A stretch of 5,290 nucleotides of DNA from Bacteroidota bacterium (GTDB lineage Bacteria > Pseudomonadota > Alphaproteobacteria > Puniceispirillales > Puniceispirillaceae): assembly GCA_009936825.1 (NCBI GenBank), contig JAACDV010000055.1, forward strand, positions 1-5,290, read 5' to 3'. The stretch's first letter is position 1. Each line of letters begins with the position of its first letter. A program made the position numbers and the translations under genes. Below the pieces are notes generated by a model that saw nothing but the letters and a program-made list of their open reading frames with translations, did no database searches and was not told where the DNA came from. Below, piece after piece: positions 1-5,290 of the stretch.

Positions 1-23
1 CTAATGATTGGCGCCTAATGATT
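1..23. repeat. 9-bp direct repeat straddling the purH stop codon
   Basis: CTAATGATT occurs at 1-9 and again at 15-23, separated by GGCGC, so the repeat period is 14 bases. On the coding (minus) strand the last purH codons, Asn-His-stop, are copied just downstream of the gene. The first copy touches the window edge, so the repeat may extend further left. The GGCGCC between the copies is a 6-bp palindrome. No terminator hairpin with a T-run is visible in the few bases available after the stop. Confidence 0.7.
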
Positions 24-1607
24 AAAGTGGCGCATGCCGGTCATTGCCATGGCAATTCCAGCGGCATCTGCGGCGGCGATTACCTCGGCGTCGGCTTTTG
101 ATCCGCCCGGCTGAATCACCGCCTTCGCCCCTGCCTCAATCAGTGCTTCCAGCCCGTCGCTAAAGGGGAAAAAGGCGTCAGATGCGGCAACTGATCCGAT
201 TGTACGCGGGGCGTCCCAGCCATGATGCATCGCGGTATCGCGGGCTTTCTGAGCGGCGATACGGGCCGAATCAACCCTGCTCATTTGCCCGGCACCAACG
301 CCCACCGTAGTGGTTTCGCGAGCAAAAACGATGGCGTTCGATTTAACATGTTTGACCACTTTCCAGGCAAATAGCATGTCGGCGACCTGCGCTGCGGTTG
401 GTTTGATTTTGGTAACGATCTTCAGGTCAGCCTGATGAATTTGTCCGTTATCGCGTGATTGTGCCAGAAAGCCGCCACTGACAGTTTTCATCTTAATCGT
501 GCGCGCTTCGTCGCCCCCAACATCAGGAATGTCTCCGGTTAAAAGCAAACGTAGATTGGGTTTTTTCGCCAGAATGGCTTTGGCCTCATCGCTGGCATCG
601 GGGGCAATCACAACTTCGCTGAAGATGCTGGTAATGCCGGTTGCGGTTTCGGCGTCAATCGGAATGTTGCTTGCCACAATGCCGCCAAAGGCGCTGACCG
701 GATCAGCCGCAAGCGCCGCCTCCCATGCACCGGCAAGGGTGGACTGGCTCGAAACCCCGCACGGGTTGGCATGTTTGATGATGGCGATGGTTGGATCGGT
801 AAATTCGGCGACGAGTTCAAAGGCCGCATCGGTGTCATTCAGATTATTGTAGGATAGCGGCTTACCTTGTATCAGCGTAGCATTGGCAACGCCCGGCCGC
901 GCCGCGCCGCCAGCATAAAGCGCAGCGGCTTGATGCGGGTTTTCACCGTAACGCAGGTCTTGGACAAGGCGTCCGTCAAAGTGCATCCGGGACGGGAAGC
1001 CTTTCTCATTGACGTCACTTACGCCATCAGCGTCATCCATCCAACTGGCAATAGCGTGGTCATAGCGCGCCGTGCGGGCAAAGGTGCGCTGGGCCAATTT
1101 GCGCCGCATTTCCAGACTGATCTCGCCTTTGGCATCCAGCTCGGCCAGCACTCCGGCATAATCGGCAGGGCTGCATAGCACCGCAACAAATTCGTGATTC
1201 TTGGCGGCGGCGCGCAACATGGCAGGGCCGCCAATATCAATAGTTTCGATCAGCGTTGTGCGATCATCGGTTTTAGCGCGCTGCTCTTCAAACGGATAGA
1301 GATTGACCGCCAGCAGGTCGATACTGTCAATTCCCTGCTGCTTCATTGCATCCAGATGTTCGTCATTGTCACGGCGCGCCAAAAGGCCGCCATGAATTTT
1401 GGGGTGCAGCGTCTTAACCCGACCATCCATAATTTCGGGGAAGCCGGTGACGTCGGATACATCGGTGACATCAATTCCGCCCGCGCGCAGGGTTCGCGCC
1501 GTACCGCCCGTTGACAGAATTTCAAAGCCGTGACGGACCAGACCGCTGGCAAGCTCGGCTAGTCCGGTTTTATCGGAAACAGAAATCAGGGCACGAGGTT
1601 TGCTCAT
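15..1607 (-). CDS. purH: Bifunctional AICAR formyltransferase / IMP cyclohydrolase PurH
   Basis: This cytoplasmic enzyme catalyses the last two steps of de novo purine synthesis: formylation of AICAR with 10-formyl-THF, then ring closure of FAICAR to IMP. The 530-residue protein is full length for the family. The N-terminal MGS-like cyclohydrolase domain (about 5-150) shows STGGTARTL (32-40), the stretch from GFPEIMDGR to LHPK (55-70) and [16 protein letters not shown] (123-138). The C-terminal transformylase domain shows RYGENPHQ (219-226), KHANPCGV (278-285) with the catalytic Lys-His pair, SAFGGIVA (305-312), the segment from FAWKVVKH to SNAIV (413-427), [10 protein letters not shown] (438-447), [11 protein letters not shown] (477-487) and the terminal GMRHFNH. 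The ATG at 1607 is chosen because homology begins at once ([12 protein letters not shown]). The frame stays open upstream to a TTG at 1709, but that extension runs into a tandem repeat and is unlike the family. The Shine-Dalgarno sequence is weak (GAAAG about 9 bases upstream). It follows the heparinase-like gene after 173 bases. Confidence 0.98.
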   Translation of the reverse strand: MSKPRALISVSDKTGLAELASGLVRHGFEILSTGGTARTLRAGGIDVTDVSDVTGFPEIMDGRVKTLHPKIHGGLLARRDNDEHLDAMKQQGIDSIDLLAVNLYPFEEQRAKTDDRTTLIETIDIGGPAMLRAAAKNHEFVAVLCSPADYAGVLAELDAKGEISLEMRRKLAQRTFARTARYDHAIASWMDDADGVSDVNEKGFPSRMHFDGRLVQDLRYGENPHQAAALYAGGAARPGVANATLIQGKPLSYNNLNDTDAAFELVAEFTDPTIAIIKHANPCGVSSQSTLAGAWEAALAADPVSAFGGIVASNIPIDAETATGITSIFSEVVIAPDASDEAKAILAKKPNLRLLLTGDIPDVGGDEARTIKMKTVSGGFLAQSRDNGQIHQADLKIVTKIKPTAAQVADMLFAWKVVKHVKSNAIVFARETTTVGVGAGQMSRVDSARIAAQKARDTAMHHGWDAPRTIGSVAASDAFFPFSDGLEALIEAGAKAVIQPGGSKADAEVIAAADAAGIAMAMTGMRHFNH

Positions 1608-1652
1608 TGGACAGGGCTTTCGAAATGAAACTTTGGATGGGAACGCCGCGAC

Positions 1653-1681
1653 GTTATCGCAAAGCTGGAATGGAAACGCAA
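1653..1681 (-). promoter_or_regulatory. Weak sigma70-type promoter candidate for purH
   Basis: On the minus strand, TTGCGT (1681-1676) is followed after exactly 17 bases by GATAAC (1658-1653). This is 3/6 and 4/6 against the consensus boxes. It would place the transcript start about 40 bases before the purH ATG. It sits between the 17-bp tandem repeat and the gene, in the only sizeable spacer of the minus-strand cluster. Matches this weak arise by chance, and purH may instead be read through from rsmB. No purine riboswitch fold is evident here. Confidence 0.25.
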
Positions 1682-1687
1682 TCGGCC

Positions 1688-1721
1688 CCCAAAAATTGAT
1701 TTGACCCAAAAATTGATTTGA
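1688..1721. repeat. Exact 17-bp tandem duplication upstream of purH
   Basis: CCCAAAAATTGATTTGA is present twice back to back (1688-1704 and 1705-1721) with no mismatch. The second copy is followed by TATTTGGG, so CCCAAA (1705-1710) and TTTGGG (1724-1729) could form a 6-bp stem with a 13-base loop. The block is AT-rich compared with the flanking genes. It lies 81 bases upstream of the purH start, just upstream of the weak promoter candidate. It could be a duplicated operator or simple replication slippage; the sequence does not decide between them. Confidence 0.9.
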
Positions 1722-1745
1722 TATTTGGGTTTATAGGATGGGGCC

Positions 1746-1773
1746 GTTATTTTGAGTCGGTTATTTTGAGTCG
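1746..1773. repeat. Exact 14-bp tandem duplication carrying GANTC sites
   Basis: GTTATTTTGAGTCG occurs twice in tandem (1746-1759 and 1760-1773) and is followed by GGGGACAC. It lies immediately after the stop codon of the heparinase-like gene. Each copy contains GAGTC (1754-1758 and 1768-1772). This matches GANTC, the target of the CcrM adenine methyltransferase of many alphaproteobacteria. The unit is unrelated to the 17-bp repeat 25 bases away. No rho-independent terminator is seen between the heparinase-like gene and purH. Confidence 0.9.
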
Positions 1774-1780
1774 GGGACAC

Positions 1781-3397
1781 TTATTGCGCGCTGCGGGAAA
1801 AGGCCCATTTTATCTCATAGGTGCCGATGGTGCGAATGTCGGACAATACAGCTTTCAGTACGATCTGTTGGCAGGCCTGCCTTACGCCATCTTCAAAATA
1901 GACCGAATTATCGATCTCGGCTGTGGCCCCTGATGCTTTTAAGGTCCAGCCGGTGCGGCTACCGCGGATTTTCATCAGCACTGCCCCGTTTGACAGCATG
2001 GCAGCGCTCACCTTTGGGTGGAGGTGGAATCGCACCAGCGCCAGTTGCGGAATTTCCCCGGGTGCGCCGGTATATTCCAGAATGTCTGATCCCCGCAGAT
2101 TGGCCCCACCCGTTTTCAGATATAATTTGCGCTTATGCAAAATCCCGTGCGAGCGTTCAAACCCGTCATGCGTTCCTACTGCCAGAATGCCGCCAGCGGC
2201 CTCACCAACCTCAACACCAGAGATATTGGCAATGCGTCCTTCGCGCGGCGCAGAAGAGTTTTGATTATCGAGGCCCAGCGTCGAATGCGCCGCCGTCGAT
2301 GACATGACGCGTTTCAGCGTTGGCTCGCTGACGGCTTGGCCCGGATTAACGATTAGCTGGGTTGATCCTACGCTCATCTCAAAGCCCAAGGTGCCAAGGC
2401 CGATGGTAGCGTCATCATCGAACGGGCGCGCGGCCGGCTCGCCTGCATCCATGATGATAATAGTGCGCCCGCTACCAAGGCGTAAAAAGCCACTATAGGG
2501 GGCTTGTTGCAGCGCCTTGCCGCGGACACCAGCGCGCAGCAACGTCTCGTCGACAAGTTCGGAATCGCTGCCGCCGCCGCCATTAAAATGTGCCAGCCTA
2601 CCATCGCCATGCCGCCACATCCGGGTCATTGCACCCATTTTGTTAATCAGGTCGCTCAGACGGGTATTCTCGGCGCCGACGGCACTGGCCACCATCCTCA
2701 GTTCCACCAGCTGACGCAGCATTTCAACATGCCGGTCAGGCATACGGCTGGCATGTCCGCCATCGTCAAGAATAACCGTCTCCAGCTTGGGCATAATCAT
2801 CGCCATTAACGCATCAATTTTCTCAGGCGTAGCCCCTAGAACCGCTTCCACCAATGCCAGATTACAAAGCGCGCTTATCTGCGCGTTAAGCGAGCGCATC
2901 CGCTGCCAATCCAGCGCCATGCAACGGCTTTGCATTTCAAGGGACCGCGACAGAAGATCCTGAAAATCTTCGGCCGCGGATTCGCCGTACCATCCGTAAT
3001 TCAACGCCAGAACTGACAGCCGCTTGCCCATAACATCAGGGCGCCATTGCGGCGATTCCCAGCGATGATGCTGTTCGATCCATTTTTTGATCAGATCACG
3101 GGCCAGAGATCGGGCATTGTCGCTGCCTTCAGCGCGAAGGTCACGCAGCCATTCAAAGCTGTCATAGCTGGGTCCGTCGCTGCTGATGTCGTTACGTCCG
3201 GCTGAAATATTGCGGCCCTTTGACAGCGAGCCGCGCCACGGGTCCTGCAAGCCTGAGCGCAGACGCCCGGGTCTAGCCCCACGAAGCTGCCAGCTGAACA
3301 GGCCGGTTTTGCGAAACAACCGGTCAATTCTGGACAGGCGCATAACCGGCTTCTGGCTGGCTGCGTCTGCTTTTTTACTGCTTCGAGGAGCCTTCAT
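1781..3397 (-). CDS. Heparinase II/III-like family protein, conserved neighbour of purH
   Basis: This 538-residue protein belongs to the heparinase II/III-like group commonly found between rsmB and purH in alphaproteobacteria. Relatives with known activity are polysaccharide lyases; the substrate here is unknown. Numbered from the ATG at 3397, the probable alpha-helical toroid part runs to about 280. It includes DPWRG (52-56), WRPDVMGKR (118-126), DGGHASRMPDRHVEMLRQL (212-230) and MWRHGDGRLAHFNGG (260-274). The C-terminal beta-rich Hepar_II_III-type domain shows TLGFEMS (336-342), AAHSTLGLD (369-377), HDGFERSHGILHKR (410-423) and VRFHLHP (455-461). No signal peptide or membrane segment is visible; the N-terminus is basic and polar. 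The His I would expect just before the LGFEMS strand is absent (IGLGTLGFEMS). The ATG at 3397 is preferred because GAAGG sits 5 bases upstream. The ATG at 3409, which overlaps the rsmB stop by 4 bases and adds MKVP, is the alternative. The family call is firm and the function is open. Confidence 0.9.
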   Translation of the reverse strand: MKAPRSSKKADAASQKPVMRLSRIDRLFRKTGLFSWQLRGARPGRLRSGLQDPWRGSLSKGRNISAGRNDISSDGPSYDSFEWLRDLRAEGSDNARSLARDLIKKWIEQHHRWESPQWRPDVMGKRLSVLALNYGWYGESAAEDFQDLLSRSLEMQSRCMALDWQRMRSLNAQISALCNLALVEAVLGATPEKIDALMAMIMPKLETVILDDGGHASRMPDRHVEMLRQLVELRMVASAVGAENTRLSDLINKMGAMTRMWRHGDGRLAHFNGGGGSDSELVDETLLRAGVRGKALQQAPYSGFLRLGSGRTIIIMDAGEPAARPFDDDATIGLGTLGFEMSVGSTQLIVNPGQAVSEPTLKRVMSSTAAHSTLGLDNQNSSAPREGRIANISGVEVGEAAGGILAVGTHDGFERSHGILHKRKLYLKTGGANLRGSDILEYTGAPGEIPQLALVRFHLHPKVSAAMLSNGAVLMKIRGSRTGWTLKASGATAEIDNSVYFEDGVRQACQQIVLKAVLSDIRTIGTYEIKWAFSRSAQ

Positions 3398-3409
3398 GGG
3401 TACCTTCAT
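3398..3409 (-). promoter_or_regulatory. Stop/Shine-Dalgarno/start overlap linking rsmB to the heparinase-like gene
   Basis: Read on the minus strand, ATGAAGGTACCC precedes the ATG at 3397. The same bases provide the first possible start (ATG 3409-3407), the rsmB stop (TGA 3408-3406) and a Shine-Dalgarno GAAGG (3407-3403) 5 bases from the second ATG. Ribosomes finishing rsmB would therefore stop on the ribosome binding site of the next gene, which favours translational coupling. The 3409 start has only a weak GAAG 10 bases upstream. Confidence 0.6.
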
Positions 3410-4785
3410 TTATTTTTTACTTCACTCACTGATTCCAGCGCCCTCGGTGCTATTTTTAGCCGCGCAATAAAAAATCCGTCGACCCCGCCGATATCTGCGA
3501 ACAAGTCAGGACGCACACGAAGCGTTCCCTTAAGCTTGCCTTCGGTCTTAATCGCGGCGGCAAAATCGCCAGCCTCAACGGGGCTGATAGGGTCCAGCGC
3601 GATACCGGTCATTTTGCCATTTTCAACATCATTCAGTAAATCATCAATAATCTTTTCGCCCTCCTCAAATTGCAATGAGCAGGTGACATAAATAAGGCTG
3701 CCTCCTGGCACTACCCAGCCTATAGCGCGGCGCAGAAGGTCATTCTGGACGATGGCCAGCGCACTGACATCCTGCGGCGAACGGTGATGCAGCACATCCG
3801 GGCGGCGGCGCAGCGTTCCCGTAGCCGAGCAGGGCGCATCAATCAGCACCGCATCAACCTGTTCGTCCGGAGTGAAATCGCGGCCATCGGCAGTGATCAT
3901 CCGGGCCGTCATGGAAAGGCGGTCGAGATTGCCTTTCAGGATCCGCAGACGGGTTGGAGCGTTGTCAATCGCAGTCACTTTTGCACCGCTAGCAATCAGT
4001 TGAGCGGTTTTGCCGCCTGGCGCCGCGCAAAGATCAATCACCGTCTTGCCGGTCAGCGTCCCCAACAAAGTCGCAGGCAGGGCAGCGGCTGCATCCTGAA
4101 CCCACCACGCACCTTCGGCAAACCCCGTCAGAAGCGCAGGGTCGCCGTCAAATTCACGCCGGATGGTGTGTTGATTTATCAGCCTACCATCCAGCTTTTC
4201 GGCCCATTCATCTGCATTTGCAGCGGGAGTGATGTCGAGCGTCGGCGGCCTCATCGCCTGTTCCATAATGGCGATTGTTGGGCTTTTACCGAATTGCTTT
4301 ATCCAGCTTTTATAGATCCAGTCTGGAAGATTGTCGGCGGCCGATGTTCTCGCCAAAAGCTCTTGGCCATCGCGCGTCAGGCGGCGCATCACCGCATTGG
4401 CAAGGCCGGTCAGCCGGTCAAATCCGGCGGCGCGCATCAGATCAACGGTGCTGTTAACGGCCGCATGCGATCCGGTTTCCAGAAATAAAAGCTGGGCGAT
4501 ACCGATTGCCAGAACCAGCGTTGCATTGCGGGTTTTACCCGAAGGCTGGCGCGGCATGGCGGCTCTGAGAACCGCGTCAATCTGTCCAGCACGGCGAAGG
4601 TAGGTCGTTGCCAGAAGACGAACAAAACGGCGATCACGGTCGGATAGCTTGTTGGCCAGCCGCAGTGCCTCATCAAGATGCTTGCCCTCATTGACCTGCC
4701 GCAGAATCTCAAAACAGATTTTCCGGCTTGCAAGACCGGCAGGGGAAGGTGCTTCGGACTGACGCGATGGGCGTTTGGCCTGCAT
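3406..4785 (-). CDS. rsmB: RsmB-type 16S rRNA (cytosine-C5) methyltransferase
   Basis: It is predicted to transfer a methyl group from S-adenosylmethionine to C5 of a cytosine in 16S rRNA (C967 in E. coli numbering), acting on RNA in the cytoplasm. Numbered from the ATG at 4785 (459 residues; E. coli RsmB is slightly shorter), an N-terminal NusB-like RNA-binding domain covers about 18-141. The Rossmann-type methyltransferase domain has the SAM-binding LCAAPGGKT (252-260), the acidic AIDNA (272-276), motif IV DAPCSATGTLRRRPD (316-330) with Cys319, motif VI YVTCSL (366-371) with Cys369 as the expected nucleophile, and a C-terminal GGVDGFFIARL (433-443). The pair of cysteines is diagnostic of the RNA m5C family. 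The ATG at 4785 is preferred because GGAG lies 5 bases upstream. A GTG at 4827 would add 14 unconserved-looking residues. It is the first gene of the minus-strand cluster. Other NOL1/NOP2/Sun paralogues are possible, but the NusB-like domain and the purH neighbourhood favour RsmB. Confidence 0.93.
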   Translation of the reverse strand: MQAKRPSRQSEAPSPAGLASRKICFEILRQVNEGKHLDEALRLANKLSDRDRRFVRLLATTYLRRAGQIDAVLRAAMPRQPSGKTRNATLVLAIGIAQLLFLETGSHAAVNSTVDLMRAAGFDRLTGLANAVMRRLTRDGQELLARTSAADNLPDWIYKSWIKQFGKSPTIAIMEQAMRPPTLDITPAANADEWAEKLDGRLINQHTIRREFDGDPALLTGFAEGAWWVQDAAAALPATLLGTLTGKTVIDLCAAPGGKTAQLIASGAKVTAIDNAPTRLRILKGNLDRLSMTARMITADGRDFTPDEQVDAVLIDAPCSATGTLRRRPDVLHHRSPQDVSALAIVQNDLLRRAIGWVVPGGSLIYVTCSLQFEEGEKIIDDLLNDVENGKMTGIALDPISPVEAGDFAAAIKTEGKLKGTLRVRPDLFADIGGVDGFFIARLKIAPRALESVSEVKNK

Positions 4786-4790
4786 GCTGG

Positions 4791-4794
4791 CTCC
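4791..4794 (-). promoter_or_regulatory. rsmB: Ribosome binding site deciding the rsmB start
   Basis: GGAG on the minus strand lies 5 bases before the ATG at 4785, supporting that start. The upstream GTG at 4827 has its own weaker candidate (GAAGG, 6 bases away), so a minor longer form cannot be excluded. Confidence 0.6.
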
Positions 4795-4891
4795 GTTTGT
4801 TTTATCGGGTGAAGGTGAGCTAAACACACGACCTTCGTAACCGGGTCATGGGCTTATTATTTCGACAACCTTGTATTAAGGTAATAGGGGG

Positions 4892-4920
4892 GGCATATCG
4901 TTTTTCACGGACGCTGACAA
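4892..4920 (-). promoter_or_regulatory. Sigma70-type promoter candidate for the rsmB cluster
   Basis: On the minus strand, TTGTCA (4920-4915, 5/6 to the -35 consensus) is followed after 17 bases by TATGCC (4897-4892, 3/6 to the -10 consensus). This would start transcription near 4885, about 100 bases before the rsmB ATG. It lies in the 163-base spacer between rsmB and the divergent SDHAF4-like gene, the natural place for promoters in both directions. I found no equally good plus-strand promoter. A run of seven G (4887-4893) overlaps the -10 box on the opposite strand. Confidence 0.35.
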
Positions 4921-4935
4921 TACACAGGCAAATAT

Positions 4936-4940
4936 AGGGG
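4936..4940 (+). promoter_or_regulatory. Ribosome binding site supporting a GTG start
   Basis: AGGGG lies 8 bases before the GTG at 4949. This is the only plausible initiation site for the SDHAF4-like frame. No ATG is available in that frame, and a TAA closes it upstream at 4877-4879. The ATG at 4944 is in another frame and is followed one codon later by a stop (ATG AAG TGA). Confidence 0.55.
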
Positions 4941-4948
4941 CAAATGAA

Positions 4949-5149
4949 GTGACAAATAAAGGGGCGGATATCGACGCTGACGCCAACCCGGATCAGGCCA
5001 TCGACACCAATCATGATGCCGAACCATCTACGGGTTCGGATACCGAGCCTGATAGGGCATCACTGCCGCGCGAAATTAACGGACCAAAAGGCCCGGAGCC
5101 GACGCGATTTGGTGATGGGGAACAAAAAGGCCGCTGTAGCGATTTTTAG
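4949..5149 (+). CDS. SDHAF4-like (DUF1674) succinate dehydrogenase assembly factor
   Basis: This 66-residue protein ends in the DUF1674/SDHAF4 signature: GPKGPEPTRFGD (45-56) followed by EQKGRCSDF (58-66). Family knowledge: the mitochondrial members bind FAD-loaded SdhA and promote its joining to SdhB. A similar role in succinate dehydrogenase maturation is inferred here. The N-terminal 40 residues are acidic, rich in Asp, Ala, Asn and Pro, and probably disordered. The start is GTG with AGGGG 8 bases upstream; no ATG exists in frame. Most unusual is residue 57: the motif normally reads GDWE, but this gene has GDGE (codon GGG at 5117-5119, one base from TGG). The rest of the motif is intact, so it looks like a real gene with one substitution, a sequence error, or a relaxed site. 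It diverges from rsmB and is followed after 20 bases by the DUF1491 gene, with which it probably forms an operon. Confidence 0.9.
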   Translation: MTNKGADIDADANPDQAIDTNHDAEPSTGSDTEPDRASLPREINGPKGPEPTRFGDGEQKGRCSDF

Positions 5150-5159
5150 AACCGGCGTC

Positions 5160-5163
5160 AGGA
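5160..5163 (+). promoter_or_regulatory. Ribosome binding site of the DUF1491 gene
   Basis: AGGA lies 6 bases before the ATG at 5170, in the 20-base gap after the SDHAF4-like stop. The short gap and the separate binding site suggest one transcript with independent initiation. Confidence 0.55.
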
Positions 5164-5169
5164 CCGATC

Positions 5170-5290
5170 ATGAACCGATTAAAGACAGATATGCTGGTAG
5201 GAGCGGCGTTACGACTGGCCAGTGCTGAGCTGATCGATTGTGTTGTGGTACGCCGTGGTGACAGCGATGCCGGAGCCGTTCTGTTGCATA
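5170..5290 (+). CDS. DUF1491 family protein, N-terminal 40 codons (cut by window end)
   Basis: An open frame starts at ATG 5170 with AGGA 6 bases upstream and runs off the right edge after 40 complete codons. The start MNRLKTDMLVGAALRLA and the later CVVVRRGDSDAGAVLL (24-39) match what I know of DUF1491, a small uncharacterised family of roughly 110 residues found mainly in alphaproteobacteria. The family typically opens with an LKT...LR(R) helix followed by a VVRRGDxDAG turn. No biochemical function is established, and I infer none. It follows the SDHAF4-like gene by 20 bases on the same strand, so cotranscription is likely. Only about a third of the protein is visible. Confidence 0.85.
   Translation, partial: MNRLKTDMLVGAALRLASAELIDCVVVRRGDSDAGAVLLH

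Noticed and set aside
1671..1685. GGAAACGCAAT as a PurR-like operator half-site
   Set aside because: It resembles only half of the enterobacterial PurR palindrome, has no second arm, and that LacI-type regulator is not expected in alphaproteobacteria.
1608..1709. N-terminal extension of purH to a TTG at 1709
   Set aside because: The extra 34 residues are encoded partly by the 17-bp repeat and do not resemble PurH. The ATG at 1607 begins exactly where family similarity begins.
1608..1780. Riboswitch or rho-independent terminator in the heparinase-purH spacer
   Set aside because: No conserved riboswitch core is visible, and the only stem (CCCAAA/TTTGGG) is short, AT-rich and not followed by a T-run in a convincing way.
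1718..1933. 71-codon plus-strand frame across the spacer and the heparinase-like 3' end
   Set aside because: It is mostly antisense to the heparinase-like gene, starts inside the tandem repeat region, and shows no domain or ribosome binding site.
3784..4488. 234-codon open frame on the plus strand opposite rsmB
   Set aside because: It is antisense to a well-supported methyltransferase with intact motifs. Its translation is rich in Arg, Ser and His with no recognisable domain, and it is explained by codon bias of rsmB.
4820..5014. 64-codon minus-strand frame in the divergent spacer
   Set aside because: It overlaps the well-supported SDHAF4-like gene in antisense and the rsmB leader. Its Cys/Ile-rich translation (repeated HFICPYICLCI-like residues) has no family resemblance.
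5013..5228. 71-codon plus-strand frame overlapping the SDHAF4-like and DUF1491 genes
   Set aside because: It is out of frame with both recognised genes and spans their junction, and its translation has no recognisable motif.

Overview
The window looks like ordinary chromosomal DNA from an alphaproteobacterium. The evidence is the gene content: an RsmB-type rRNA methyltransferase followed by a heparinase II/III-like protein and purH, plus small DUF1674 (SDHAF4-like) and DUF1491 proteins, which are typical of that class. The moderate GC content would suit a marine or Rhodospirillales/SAR116-like lineage, but that placement is inference. No phage, IS element, CRISPR array, tRNA or rRNA is visible.

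Layout. Three genes lie on the minus strand in the transcription order rsmB (4785 to 3406), heparinase II/III-like gene (3397 to 1781) and purH (1607 to 15). rsmB and the heparinase-like gene are tightly coupled: the rsmB stop, a Shine-Dalgarno sequence and two possible starts lie within about 13 bases. A 173-base spacer separates the heparinase-like gene from purH. It holds two different exact tandem duplications (17 bp x 2 and 14 bp x 2) and a weak promoter candidate. A third short repeat straddles the purH stop codon. On the plus strand, diverging from rsmB across a 163-base spacer, are a 66-residue SDHAF4/DUF1674-family protein and, 20 bases later, the first 40 codons of a DUF1491-family gene cut by the window edge.

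How the genes work together. purH performs the last two steps of IMP synthesis, rsmB modifies 16S rRNA, and the SDHAF4-like protein is expected to help assemble succinate dehydrogenase. These are housekeeping jobs with no obvious shared pathway. The heparinase-like protein is the least understood gene. It has no visible secretion signal, although its relatives include secreted or periplasmic polysaccharide lyases, and it appears to lack a His that I recall as conserved in the fold.

I do not see a clear new biological system. The best second looks are the heparinase-like protein, a Trp-to-Gly change in the signature motif of the SDHAF4-like protein, and the cluster of short tandem duplications at both ends of purH.
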